Assembly (NCBI RefSeq): GCF_002836595.1
Contig: NZ_PJBB01000003.1
Coordinates: 2,727,001 to 2,791,000, forward strand
Reading direction: 5' to 3'
Length of the DNA stretch: 64,000 nucleotides
DNA from: Tenacibaculum sp. Bg11-29
GTDB taxonomy: Bacteria > Bacteroidota > Bacteroidia > Flavobacteriales > Flavobacteriaceae
Part shown: one piece after another, positions 31,853-41,583 of the stretch
Numbering within the stretch: position 1 is the stretch's first letter
Layout of the letters: each line of letters opens with the position of its first letter
Notes under the pieces: model-generated
The model's database searches: none
What the model was told of the DNA's origin: nothing
The model's input: only the letters and a program-made list of their open reading frames with translations
Position numbers and translations under genes: made by a program

Positions 31853-33643
31853 TTACTTTTTACTTGTAATCCATTTATTAATTTTATTTTCTAACAAGGC
31901 TAAAGGGATACAGCCTGTTTCTAAAACTTGATTATGAAACTCTCTGATATCAAACTTATCACCTAATTCCTTCTTAGCTTTAGCACGCAACTCTCTAATT
32001 TTTAATTGACCAATTTTATAAGATAATGCTTGCCCTGGGTTTGCCATGTAGCGTTCAATTTCAGAAACAATACTAGCTTTACTTTCTGCTTCGTTTTCTA
32101 ATGAATATTCAATCGCTTTTTCACGACTCCAACCTTTAGCGTGTATTCCTGTATCAACAACTAAACGAATAGCTCTATGCATTTCCATCCCCAACATTCC
32201 GAAATACTGATAAGGATCGGTATATAAACCTAACTCTTTACCTAAGTTTTCGGTGTATAAAGCCCAGCCCTCACCATAAGCACTGTACCATAATGTTTTT
32301 CTAAAGTCAGGTAAATCTTTATTTTCTTGTGTTAAAGAAATTTGATAATGATGCCCTGGTATTGCTTCATGTAAAAATAAAGCTTCGTCTGAAAATACAT
32401 TGTACTTTGTAGCATCAGGAATTGGTGTGTAAAAAACTCCAGGACGTGTTCCGTCTAAAGAACCAGCGTTATATTCAGCACTCGCAGAAGCTTCTCTAAA
32501 CTTTTCTGTTTGTTTAACAATAAAATCTGTTTCAGGTTTATTATCAAATAATTTTTCTAATTGCGGTTTCATTTTTTCATGAATTGCATTAAAATTATCG
32601 ATAATTTGTTTAGGGTTGGTATAAGGCATCAAATTTTTGTTCTCTCGAACATTATTAAAAAAGGCCTTTAAACTTCCTTTAAAAGCCACTTGTTCTTTTA
32701 CTTTTTCCATTTCTGATAAAATTCTAGCAACTTCACTTAAACCAAGTTTATGAATTTCATCGGCAGTCATTTTTGTAGTTGTATAATTTTTAATAGAATG
32801 ATTATAATATGCTTCTCCATTAGGAACATCAGAGATACCACTACTTTCTCTACCGGCGTTTAAATAATCTGTTTTTAAGAAATTATAAATTGATTTAAAA
32901 GAAGGAATTAATTTAGTATCTAAAAGATTATAAATTTGTGTTGAAATAATTTTAATATCTACTGGTTCAAAACCTTTAGGTAAATCTTTAAAAGGTGTAT
33001 TGAATAGGTGATTTTCAAAAGGAGTATTTGCTAATAATTCAAACTGGGGAATTATTTTTTTTATTAATGATTTAGGCAATACATAACCTTCTTTAATCCC
33101 TTGCTTCATCCTACTTTCTGCAGCTTGTAACCAAACATTATATTTTGCTAATCTACTTAACCAGTTTTGGTAATCTTTAACCGTTTTAAAAGGTTGTGCG
33201 CTACTACCGCTACCTAATTGACCCATTGTTAAATTAATTGTCCACATTTGGTTAATAGGCATTAAAAAGTCATTCTTAAAACTTACTTGTGCTAAAGCCA
33301 TATCACAATCCCAATTTAAAACAGCCTTACTCATTTTTTGACTTTGGTTGAGGTCAATATTTTTAAAATTAGCTAATTGAGATTTGTAGTTTTTATAAAA
33401 AGCGTTATTTTTTATCTGATAAGCACTAGATAGTGTGTTAGGGAATTGATCATTAAAACGGTTGTCACCAGCAAAAGTAGCATTGATAGGGTTTAGTTTT
33501 AATTTTCCTTCGTTGTACTCTTTTAAGAATTGATTAAAAGCTATGTTTTCTTTTGTAGGAACTGTAACGGTGTCTTTTTTTTCTTGCTTACATGAGGTAA
33601 GTAAGATAGTAGCAGCTACAATTGTTAAGAAAATTTTATTCAT
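31853..33643 (-). CDS. DUF885-family lipoprotein, predicted zinc peptidase
   Basis: This 596-residue protein has a lipoprotein signal (IVAATILLTSC, Cys about residue 18). The DUF885 domain fills the rest. Its zinc-site motif LHEAIPGHHYQ (about residue 427) is of the HExxxGH type, and the second ligand region is ENEAESKASIVSEIERYM. Family members resemble M3/M32-like gluzincin peptidases, and the few studied act on peptides. The exact substrate here is unknown. It is flanked by its own terminator and by a 46-bp gap to the helix-hairpin-helix gene upstream. Confidence 0.88.
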   Translation of the reverse strand: MNKIFLTIVAATILLTSCKQEKKDTVTVPTKENIAFNQFLKEYNEGKLKLNPINATFAGDNRFNDQFPNTLSSAYQIKNNAFYKNYKSQLANFKNIDLNQSQKMSKAVLNWDCDMALAQVSFKNDFLMPINQMWTINLTMGQLGSGSSAQPFKTVKDYQNWLSRLAKYNVWLQAAESRMKQGIKEGYVLPKSLIKKIIPQFELLANTPFENHLFNTPFKDLPKGFEPVDIKIISTQIYNLLDTKLIPSFKSIYNFLKTDYLNAGRESSGISDVPNGEAYYNHSIKNYTTTKMTADEIHKLGLSEVARILSEMEKVKEQVAFKGSLKAFFNNVRENKNLMPYTNPKQIIDNFNAIHEKMKPQLEKLFDNKPETDFIVKQTEKFREASASAEYNAGSLDGTRPGVFYTPIPDATKYNVFSDEALFLHEAIPGHHYQISLTQENKDLPDFRKTLWYSAYGEGWALYTENLGKELGLYTDPYQYFGMLGMEMHRAIRLVVDTGIHAKGWSREKAIEYSLENEAESKASIVSEIERYMANPGQALSYKIGQLKIRELRAKAKKELGDKFDIREFHNQVLETGCIPLALLENKINKWITSKK

Positions 33644-33689
33644 GGTTTTGTTTTTTGATTGTAAACAAATATACCAAAAAGAAAACCTC

Positions 33690-34169
33690 TTAAGATTTTT
33701 TGTTATTTAAAAGCTTATTGGCTTGACCTCTCCAGTCATCACTTTCAATTCTTCCAGGAAAAAACTGAATCAAGCGAGTAATTGCTTCTAAGTCAATATC
33801 AGAAGAGTTCGAAAGTTGTTTATAAGTAAAAATTCCTATTCTATTTAATTTTTTTTCAATAACAGTTCCAATTCCTTTAATTTTACATAAATCATCTTTA
33901 TCGTTTTTTGAAGCAATACCAATAGAATCAAAATTTAATTTTGTTGTTCTTTTTATTTCTATACCACCTCTCTCAAAAGTTTTAATAGCTCTTATAACTA
34001 ACTCTTCAGGTTCGTCTAGTATATTGTCTTCTATGGTAGTCTTTTTTACGGTATTTGAGTTTTTTTTATCATAAAATTGTATTGCAAAAAAATATCCAAT
34101 TAAAAAAGAACCTAACATCCAAAAAAATAGCTCGATAGAAAAAGATAAAGTTATGTCGTTAAAAAACAT
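33690..34169 (-). CDS. Membrane-anchored helix-hairpin-helix protein
   Basis: This 159-residue protein has an N-terminal transmembrane segment (IELFFWMLGSFLIGYFFAIQ, residues about 12-31). A charged linker and a C-terminal domain with the HhH-like motif LCKIKGIGTVIEKKLNRIGI (about residues 98-117) follow. The domain resembles the predicted flap-endonuclease-1-like or ribosomal-protein L27-like HhH domains that often follow a membrane anchor in Bacteroidota. DNA binding at the membrane is possible but unproved. It lies 25 bp downstream of an OmpA-like gene in the same direction, and the two recur together in related genomes, from memory. Confidence 0.72.
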   Translation of the reverse strand: MFFNDITLSFSIELFFWMLGSFLIGYFFAIQFYDKKNSNTVKKTTIEDNILDEPEELVIRAIKTFERGGIEIKRTTKLNFDSIGIASKNDKDDLCKIKGIGTVIEKKLNRIGIFTYKQLSNSSDIDLEAITRLIQFFPGRIESDDWRGQANKLLNNKKS

Positions 34170-34194
34170 GGTTGGGTAATTTTTTAGTTTATAA

Positions 34195-34782
34195 TTATTT
34201 TAATTCTTCTGTAGTTTGTTCTATCTTTTTTATAGGTATATTTTGATGTTGAATTGTAATTCCATCAGCATAGAAGCCATTAGAATCGTATTTATAAATA
34301 GCTAATTTATTTTTTGTAATAATTTTATTTGGATTAATACCATGTTTCACGAGCTTGTTTTTTAAATAAACAGCACGAGACATTCCTAAATTTGAGTTGT
34401 TTTTTGTTATTTCATTTTTAAGATAACTGGCTGTAATAATAATTTCTTTTTGCTTATTATTTTTCAAGAAATTTAAGATTGAATCTTTAAAATAATAAAA
34501 ATTTTTAGGAAAAAGAACTCTAGTTTTTTTTGAAGAGGTAATAAATTTATGTTTGAATTTTAGTAGCGTTAAATTATAATTAAATTTAGGACTAAAACTC
34601 TTTTTTATAACAGAATCTTTTTTTACTGAAATTTCAGCAGTTATTATATTTAGCGGTTTCGCTTTAATGCTTTGCGTATTATTATTATTATCTTTTACTA
34701 ATTCGTCTTTTTTAGTAAAAAAAAATTGAGCAATAATAGCAAATATCAAAAAAGCGAGAAAAGCTTGAAAAAAGTTTCTCAT
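34195..34782 (-). CDS. OmpA-like protein with N-terminal membrane anchor
   Basis: This 195-residue protein has one N-terminal transmembrane segment (AFLAFLIFAIIAQFFF). The C-terminal half has the order of an OmpA-type peptidoglycan-associating domain: a first strand with FPKNFYYFKDSILNFLKNN, the IIITASYLKNE strand, and the helix SNLGMSRAVYLKNKLVKHGI with the conserved Arg. The match is distant, and the usual NxxLSxxRA motif is partly changed. It may tether the inner membrane to peptidoglycan. It is followed 25 bp later by the helix-hairpin-helix gene. Confidence 0.65.
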   Translation of the reverse strand: MRNFFQAFLAFLIFAIIAQFFFTKKDELVKDNNNNTQSIKAKPLNIITAEISVKKDSVIKKSFSPKFNYNLTLLKFKHKFITSSKKTRVLFPKNFYYFKDSILNFLKNNKQKEIIITASYLKNEITKNNSNLGMSRAVYLKNKLVKHGINPNKIITKNKLAIYKYDSNGFYADGITIQHQNIPIKKIEQTTEELK

Positions 34783-34873
34783 TATTTAATGGGGATTTAA
34801 TTACTAAATTGATTTGCTAAATATATAATTTTATTTTTAACTAAACCATATTAAATAATCGAGAGGCTATTAT

Positions 34874-37087
34874 TTATTTCTTTTTTTTAAATTTTTCTAC
34901 CAATTCTAACTGTATTAATTTTGCTTTGGTGGTAAATACACCATAATTAATAAAAACTGTTTTCTTTTCAATTTTATCAATTGTACCAACAGAAGTACCA
35001 TCAATTAATCGAACACGATCATTAATTTGATATGCATAAGCAGCTTTTTCGATTGCTATTTTTTTTGCTTCCTCTTTCTTTTCAGCTCTAACTTTTATTA
35101 CTTTTTGAAGTACTTCTTCTTCTACTTTTTTTATAGCTTCTTTTTGTTTCTTTGCTGTAACTTCATCTTGTTTTTTTTCTGTTTTAGTTAGCTTTTTTAG
35201 TGGGCTTTTTTTTATGTGTTTTGTTTTTTCTGCAGTAACCCACTTTAAAAATTCAGTAGATAGTTCTTTTTTGTTATTGGTTTGAAAATATTTATTTAAT
35301 AATTCATTTGTTTTTCTACCTAAAGATAACATTCGTTGATTGTTATCGTATAGTTCTTGAAAACCAGAAAGTTTACTTTGTAATTTTTGTTCTTTCTCTT
35401 GTAAACTTTCAATGTGTTCTTGACCTTTAGATTTTTGTTTAACTAAGCTATCAGAGGTTTTTTGTAAACGGTTACGTTCTTTTTGTAGATTAGATATCGT
35501 TTTATCTAACCTTATTTTTTCGGTTTCTACTCTTTTCTTTGCTCTGTTAATTAAACTATATGGAATTCCGTTTTTCTGAGCTACCTCAAAAGTAAAAGAA
35601 CTACCTGCTTGTCCTATAAATAAATTATATAAAGGTTCTAAGGTGCGTTCATCAAACTGCATGTTTGCGTTAGTTACATTATCTAACTCGTTTGCTAATA
35701 CTTTTAAATTAGCATAATGTGTTGTGATAATACCAAAAGCTTTTCTTTCATAAAACTCTTCTAAGAAAATTTCAGCTAAAGCTCCACCTAATTCAGGGTC
35801 AGAACCTGTTCCAAACTCATCAATTAAAAACAATGTACTATCATCACATTTCTTTAAAAAAGAACGCATGTTTTTTAATCTGTAGCTATAAGTACTTAGT
35901 TGGTTTTCTATAGATTGATTATCACCTATATCTGTTAAGATAGTGTTAAATAAAGTGGTTTCGCTACGTTCATGAACGGGTATTAATAAACCGCTTTGTA
36001 ACATAAGCTGTAATAAACCAATAGTTTTTAGTGTAATACTTTTTCCACCAGCATTTGGTCCTGAAATAACAATAATTTGTTGCTTCTCGTCTAATCGAAT
36101 AGTTTGAGAAAAAGTCTTTATATTTTGTTCTTTATTTTTTTTCCATAAAACAGGATGAAAGGCATCTTTAAAAAATATTTTCTTCTCTTTTGTTATTTTT
36201 GGTAATAAACCATTTATACTTCTTGCATACTTGGCTTTTGAACCAACTACATCTAAATGAGTTAAAAAAGTAATGTATTCGTTTAATAAAGGAGTATAAG
36301 GATGAATTTTACTAGCCAAAGCTCTTAATATCTTTATAACTTCTTGTTTCTCTTCGTAAATTAAGTTTTGTAATTCTCGGCTATAGGCTAAGGTTGCTTG
36401 CGGAGCGATATAAACAATGTTTCCAGATTTTGATGAACCTAATAAACTTCCTTTTATTTTTCGACGATGCATTGCTGTAACGGCTAAAACCCGTTGATTA
36501 TCTATAACGGTTTCTTTTATATCATCTAAATAACCATTAGAAATATTTCTAGTTAAAGCATGCGTAAAACTTTCTGATATTTTACCACGAATACCGTTAA
36601 TGTCTTTTCTTATTTGTTTTAAAATAGGAGAGGCGTTGTCGGCAACTTTACCATAAGAAGTAATTACCTCTTTTATACTATCAGAAACAAAAGAAGTAAG
36701 TTCTATTTTGTCACTTAATGCAAACAGTGTAGGGTAGTAGGTTTGAAATTTTTTTAAAAACTTTTTCATTTCATTTACAGTTTCAGTAACTGTAGCGACT
36801 CTTAAAAAAGCTTCGGTTTCTAAAAAACTATTTTCTATAGCTAATCGTTTAGTCTCTTCTGTAATATCTTCAAAAAAATGATTTGGAAGTCTATTTTCAT
36901 TTTCAAATGAAGATAAGTATTCGTTTACTAAATTTAATTCGAAGAATAAATCCCTCTTATTTGAAATAGGCAAAACTTGTAGTGTCTTTTCTTTTCCTAA
37001 ATTAGTAATACAATGTTCAGCAACTTGTTCTAAAACTGTTGTGAATTCTAAATCTTGAAGTGTCTTATTTGAAATATTCTTAGTCAA
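34874..37087 (-). CDS. mutS2: MutS2 ATPase without Smr domain
   Basis: This 737-residue protein has a MutS2 core, with clamp and lever helices (residues about 1-310). The ATPase has Walker A GPNAGGKSITLKTIG (about 342) and Walker B FLIDEFGTGSDPELGGAL. A long coiled coil (about 515-660) and a KOW-like end (YQINDRVRLIDGTSVGTIDK) follow. The C-terminal Smr endonuclease domain of the Bacillus-type protein (about 780 residues) is absent. MutS2 acts on branched DNA or on collided ribosomes; without Smr, any cleavage would need another protein. The two-component pair lies 12 bp upstream in the same direction. Confidence 0.9.
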   Translation of the reverse strand: MTKNISNKTLQDLEFTTVLEQVAEHCITNLGKEKTLQVLPISNKRDLFFELNLVNEYLSSFENENRLPNHFFEDITEETKRLAIENSFLETEAFLRVATVTETVNEMKKFLKKFQTYYPTLFALSDKIELTSFVSDSIKEVITSYGKVADNASPILKQIRKDINGIRGKISESFTHALTRNISNGYLDDIKETVIDNQRVLAVTAMHRRKIKGSLLGSSKSGNIVYIAPQATLAYSRELQNLIYEEKQEVIKILRALASKIHPYTPLLNEYITFLTHLDVVGSKAKYARSINGLLPKITKEKKIFFKDAFHPVLWKKNKEQNIKTFSQTIRLDEKQQIIVISGPNAGGKSITLKTIGLLQLMLQSGLLIPVHERSETTLFNTILTDIGDNQSIENQLSTYSYRLKNMRSFLKKCDDSTLFLIDEFGTGSDPELGGALAEIFLEEFYERKAFGIITTHYANLKVLANELDNVTNANMQFDERTLEPLYNLFIGQAGSSFTFEVAQKNGIPYSLINRAKKRVETEKIRLDKTISNLQKERNRLQKTSDSLVKQKSKGQEHIESLQEKEQKLQSKLSGFQELYDNNQRMLSLGRKTNELLNKYFQTNNKKELSTEFLKWVTAEKTKHIKKSPLKKLTKTEKKQDEVTAKKQKEAIKKVEEEVLQKVIKVRAEKKEEAKKIAIEKAAYAYQINDRVRLIDGTSVGTIDKIEKKTVFINYGVFTTKAKLIQLELVEKFKKKK

Positions 37088-37098
37088 AAAAAATGTTT

Positions 37099-37836
37099 TT
37101 AAGTAGAGAACAAATCTATAAATTCTTTTCGTTTGGTTTTAGAAACAGGAACTCTTTTTTTATCATCTAATAAAATATAACCTTCGTTTTCAAAAGCACG
37201 TATTTTTTGTAGATTAATAATGTGCGATTTATGACACTTATAAAAGTTGTTATTTAGCATTTTTTCATATTTACCAATATTGTATGAGCTTATAATTTCA
37301 GAAGTATTAGTTGTGTGTATTTTGGTGTAACCTTCATAACCCTCAATATGCAAAATTTCATTATAAGGTATAAATAATAAGCCTTTATTAGTAGGTATAA
37401 TTAACTTGTTTGCTTTAGAATTAATAGAAATTAACTTATTTAATAGCTTTTCATTTTTTTGTAAGGTATTTTTTTGGTTAACATTTTTCATCGCATTATT
37501 AATAGTAGTCTTAAGTTCATCATTATCTATTGGTTTTAAAATATATCCAATAGCACAATGCTGAAAAGCTTCTATGGCATAATTATTATATGCTGTGACA
37601 AAAATAATTTCAAAATTAGGATTTTCAATTTGGGACAATACATCAAAACCATTAAGAACAGGCATTTCAATATCTAAAAAAAGAATGTCTGGTTTATTTA
37701 GATTGATAAATTTTATGGCTTCTTGCGGGTTTTGGAATGTTTTTGTTATTTCAATTTCAGGAAAAAATAGTTTTATTTTTAATAGTAACCCTTCTAAAGC
37801 TTTGTATTCATCGTCAATTAATATTGCTTCTATCAT
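37099..37836 (-). CDS. LytTR-family response regulator
   Basis: This 245-residue protein has a CheY-like receiver (residues 1 to about 118) with the phospho-acceptor Asp in DILFLDIEMPVLNG (about residue 54) and the conserved Thr/Lys (FVTAYN, then LKPID). A LytTR DNA-binding domain follows (about 142-243, with NFYKCHKSHIINLQKIRAFE). The gene overlaps the sensor kinase gene by 23 bp, so the pair is a unit. Targets are unknown. LytTR regulators usually bind pairs of short direct repeats. Confidence 0.92.
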   Translation of the reverse strand: MIEAILIDDEYKALEGLLLKIKLFFPEIEITKTFQNPQEAIKFINLNKPDILFLDIEMPVLNGFDVLSQIENPNFEIIFVTAYNNYAIEAFQHCAIGYILKPIDNDELKTTINNAMKNVNQKNTLQKNEKLLNKLISINSKANKLIIPTNKGLLFIPYNEILHIEGYEGYTKIHTTNTSEIISSYNIGKYEKMLNNNFYKCHKSHIINLQKIRAFENEGYILLDDKKRVPVSKTKRKEFIDLFST

Positions 37837-40696
37837 ATTTAATTTTTTTAAAGGTTAATAATACTAAGGTTCCAGAGCTGTTTTTACCTTTTAAATCAAT
37901 AGTTTCTTGAGAGATATGCCATTCTAAAGATTCATTTATTAATTTAATTTTATCAGCAATTATTAATGTAGATCTTGAAGTATGTTTTTTAATTGATTTT
38001 TTTTGAATTTCTTTAGATTTTAGAAAACCAACACCATTATCTTTTATAGCTATAATAAATTCATTTTTAAAAGGAGATTTTTTTAAAGAAATATCGATAA
38101 ACCCTTTTCCGTTTTTATGAAATAATCCATGATTTACAGCATTTTCTACAATAGGTTGTAATAACATTGTAGGTATTTTGGTGTCTAAATTTAGAGATTC
38201 ATCAATATTGAAGTTAAATTTAAAATCATCTCCAAATCTCATTTTTTCTATTTCTAAATAACTTTTTAATAATAAAATTTCTTGCTCTAAAGTAATATTC
38301 TTTTCTCTTGAATAATCGAAAAACATTCGTATTAATCTTGAAAATTTAACTAAATATTTTTCAGATAATTCCATTTCATTTTTGGTCATGAAATATTGAA
38401 TTGCATTTAAGGAATTGAATACAAAATGAGGATTCATTTGTGAACGTAATGCATAAAGTTGATACTCAATATCTTTTTGTTTTTTTAAAATATTTTTTCG
38501 AGTACTTTCTTTTATGCTTTGTTTAGTCCATCTATTAAATAAGATAATACCAAAAGATATAAATAAAAACAGACCAATTTTACACCATAAGGTTTGCCAC
38601 CATAATGGTGTAATTACTATAACAACTGTTTTTAATATTTCATTTTCTTGATGATTCGTAACTTTTAGTTCTAAATGATAGGTGTTTGGCTTTAAATCGG
38701 TGAAATTAATTTCAGGAGTATTTGTAGTGATCCATTTATTATGAATTGGTTCTAGTTTATATTGATAGGTTAGGTTTTGTTGACTGCCATAATTTATTGC
38801 ACCAAAAGAAACGGTTGTGTAGTTATTGTTTTTATAAGGAATAGAAATACTATCGGTTATATAATTTTTGGTGTTTACTATAATTGATTTTATATATAAA
38901 CCTTGTAATTGATTTGTTCTTCGTTGCTTTAAATCTAGAATAGAAATACCTAAATCTGTAGCCACATAAAGAGAATCATTTTTTTTAACAACACTATTGG
39001 TATTATTAGAAAGTAACCCATCAGATTCAAAATAGGAATGTAAAATAGTATATGTTTTTTTGTTTTTTATGACTTTGTAAATACCTTTTTGTGTAGCTAA
39101 CCAGATACTTTTGTTAGAATCAATAAAGATATTTTGAACACTTAAATCGGTTGTTTTATTAATAAAGATAGCTGTGTTTCCATCGGTTATATAGGCTCCG
39201 AAACCATCAGTACCTATAACCGTAAAAGTGTTGTTTAAATTCACTTGACTTAGTACCGGTTTATTAAATAATTTGTTGCTGTTAAGTTTTACAATGCTGT
39301 CATTTTTTAGTCTAAACAATCCAGCTTGATTTCCTATAAATAATTGTGATGTTGTTTTTGAAAATGAAGAAGCACCATTGAGTTGGTATTCTTTTTCTGT
39401 TGTAAATTTTTTACTATTTATTTTACGAATTCCAAAGGAGTTGTTTCCATATAAAAAACCATTAAACGCTATAATTTTACGAGCAAAAGTATTTCTGCCT
39501 AGTGTTTCATGTGGTGTATTTAGTTTTGTTATTTTGTCGTTTTTATATGAGAAAATATTATATTCTGAAGAAAAAAAAGTAGTTTGTAAAGAGGTTATAT
39601 GAGTAACGCTATATTGAAAACCGTTGTTTTTTATAATAGGTTGTAAAGTATCTATAATTTTAAAAAAACCTTCTTTATATATGCTTGCATATATGTTGTC
39701 TTTAATGAGTTTTAGGCGCTGTACTTTTTTATTTTTTCCTACCGTTTTTACCTGTTGTTTTTCTTTAGGAAGCATAAAAACACCTTTATTAAAGGTTGCC
39801 GACCAGATATTACCCATATTATCTATAAATGAAAAATGAGCATTTAGGTTTTTAGGAATAGATACTGTATTCTTTAATACTCCTTTTTCACCTAAATAAC
39901 TAATAAAGTTCATTCCTGTAAATTGTACCTGATTATTTACATTATGATATCTGAAATATTTAAGGTTGTGAGGTAAATTTTGTGATGTGTAAGAGAATGA
40001 ATATACTTCCTCTTTATTAAAATTTTCTATAAAATAATTATGTGCTCCAATGTTTATATATAAACTATCGTTTATTTGCCCATGTTCTGATATCGTATTA
40101 AGTACTTTACTATCTGTAGAAAGTTTTTTTTCTTTATTTTTTTTATAAAAAAAAATGCTGTCTCTAGAATTATTAATACCCGTAGAATGAATAATAGGGT
40201 GTATTATTTTTAGTGTTGGGGTAATTTTATTTTTTAGAGTAAGGTTTAATGTTGTTTCCCAAATGCTATCTTTTAAAGCAAAAGAGGAAATTCCGTCATT
40301 AAAAATAATTGAATCTTTTGCTTGTAAAATAGCTCTAGGGTATAGTACCTTTTTCTTTTTTGAAGAAAAGGCATATACTTTATCATTTAAAATATAGCCT
40401 AACTTATTTGCTTTAGAGAAGTACCAAATTTTATTATCTGGAGTTATTCTTATACTCCAAATATCATTAGAGGGTAAGCCGTCTTTTACAGTGAAGTTTT
40501 TAAATGTTTTACCATCGAATTTAGAAATACCTTTATCGGTAATTATCCAAATAAAACCTTTGTAATCTTGAGTTATTCTATACACATGGTTACTTGGTAA
40601 ACCATCTTTTATAGAATAATTGATATATTGTTGGGCAAATGAAAAACTCCATATCAGAATTAATAGTAAAGTGATATGGATTTTTTTTTGTTTCAA
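37814..40696 (-). CDS. Propeller-containing LytS-type sensor histidine kinase
   Basis: This 960-residue protein has a signal peptide (HITLLLILIWSFSFAQ). A large periplasmic sensor follows, with two-component-regulator propeller blades (GFIWIITDKGISKFDGKTFK, KSIWLATQKGIYKV) and a Y_Y_Y domain (about 630-695). There is one transmembrane segment (LWCKIGLFLFISFGIILFN). The His_kinase core has NPHFVFNSLNAIQYF as phosphorylation site, and a HATPase domain (LLQPIVENAVNHG, then DNGVGF) ends the protein. Such sensors in Bacteroidota often recognise glycans, but no polysaccharide-utilisation genes lie nearby, so the signal is open. It is partnered with the overlapping LytTR regulator gene. Confidence 0.92.
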   Translation of the reverse strand: MKQKKIHITLLLILIWSFSFAQQYINYSIKDGLPSNHVYRITQDYKGFIWIITDKGISKFDGKTFKNFTVKDGLPSNDIWSIRITPDNKIWYFSKANKLGYILNDKVYAFSSKKKKVLYPRAILQAKDSIIFNDGISSFALKDSIWETTLNLTLKNKITPTLKIIHPIIHSTGINNSRDSIFFYKKNKEKKLSTDSKVLNTISEHGQINDSLYINIGAHNYFIENFNKEEVYSFSYTSQNLPHNLKYFRYHNVNNQVQFTGMNFISYLGEKGVLKNTVSIPKNLNAHFSFIDNMGNIWSATFNKGVFMLPKEKQQVKTVGKNKKVQRLKLIKDNIYASIYKEGFFKIIDTLQPIIKNNGFQYSVTHITSLQTTFFSSEYNIFSYKNDKITKLNTPHETLGRNTFARKIIAFNGFLYGNNSFGIRKINSKKFTTEKEYQLNGASSFSKTTSQLFIGNQAGLFRLKNDSIVKLNSNKLFNKPVLSQVNLNNTFTVIGTDGFGAYITDGNTAIFINKTTDLSVQNIFIDSNKSIWLATQKGIYKVIKNKKTYTILHSYFESDGLLSNNTNSVVKKNDSLYVATDLGISILDLKQRRTNQLQGLYIKSIIVNTKNYITDSISIPYKNNNYTTVSFGAINYGSQQNLTYQYKLEPIHNKWITTNTPEINFTDLKPNTYHLELKVTNHQENEILKTVVIVITPLWWQTLWCKIGLFLFISFGIILFNRWTKQSIKESTRKNILKKQKDIEYQLYALRSQMNPHFVFNSLNAIQYFMTKNEMELSEKYLVKFSRLIRMFFDYSREKNITLEQEILLLKSYLEIEKMRFGDDFKFNFNIDESLNLDTKIPTMLLQPIVENAVNHGLFHKNGKGFIDISLKKSPFKNEFIIAIKDNGVGFLKSKEIQKKSIKKHTSRSTLIIADKIKLINESLEWHISQETIDLKGKNSSGTLVLLTFKKIKYDRSNIN

Positions 40697-40819
40697 GGAT
40701 ACTTTATTAAGTGTTTATGACAAAAGTAATGGTTTTGAAAGTATATTAAAATTAGCTTACTTATCCCATTATAAGAAATAGTAGAAACAACTCTAGTAAA
40801 CTTAAAAAAGAACTAAAAG

Positions 40820-41524
40820 TTAAAACTTTTCTTTAGCTTCTTTTGAATACTCTAAAAGTCCACCTTGCTTATATTTATTTGAAATCTGATATAAATAAAA
40901 AGGAGATACTTCCATTATTTTGGCGCACTTTTCAATATTGTTATGATATGCTTTAACTGAAATTCTCAAATCGTTGTCATAATTACTAGAGAAAAATGAA
41001 TCAAGAAATGTTTTAAGAATAGGGTCATTATATAAGTTAAAATATAAAAGATTGTTATTTGTAACAGGACTATATAAAGTAGTGTATAAACTTATATTTG
41101 CAACATTAATATTAACGTTATTTACAACAGGACTCATATTAATAAAACTTGATGTTACACCTTCCCAGTGGCTAGGAGATACTTTTCTAGATATTGTAAT
41201 TGAAAATTTAGTCCATTCTTGTAATGCAAGTAGAGGGTTTGAAGGGGTATTGTCAATTTTTAAAATTAAGTCTTCTTTTGTACATTTTTGTAATGAAATT
41301 AAAGATGTTTGACTAGAATTATTAAAACCAGTTCTTCTTTTACAAAGTAAAGTGACTTTTTTTAATTTTGGAGAGATACATCCAAATTGTTCAATTTTAT
41401 GGTTGCTAGTATTTGACAATTGTTTAGTCGCTTTTTTAATTGACTGTCTTTTTTTTGCATTCTGAGCTGTTAAGCTTGTACCCATAAAGATAAAGCATAA
41501 AATAAATAGTTTGAAATATTTCAT
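40820..41524 (-). CDS. Exported protein of unknown function
   Basis: This 234-residue protein has a signal peptide (FKLFILCFIFMGTSLTAQ) and no recognisable domain. The mature part is basic at its start (NAKKRQSIKKATKQLSN) and has four cysteines (GCISPKL, LLCKRR, LQKCTKE, EKCAKI) that could form disulfides. It ends in a short helical region (MEVSPFYLYQISNKYKQGG). It lies 59 bp downstream of the lipoprotein operon in the same direction and could be its last gene, though the gap is larger than those inside the operon. Confidence 0.7.
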   Translation of the reverse strand: MKYFKLFILCFIFMGTSLTAQNAKKRQSIKKATKQLSNTSNHKIEQFGCISPKLKKVTLLCKRRTGFNNSSQTSLISLQKCTKEDLILKIDNTPSNPLLALQEWTKFSITISRKVSPSHWEGVTSSFINMSPVVNNVNINVANISLYTTLYSPVTNNNLLYFNLYNDPILKTFLDSFFSSNYDNDLRISVKAYHNNIEKCAKIMEVSPFYLYQISNKYKQGGLLEYSKEAKEKF

Positions 41525-41583
41525 AGTATTCTGTTTTAAAGTACCTACTCTGTTATGGATTTTCGGTTAACTCCTATAAAATT

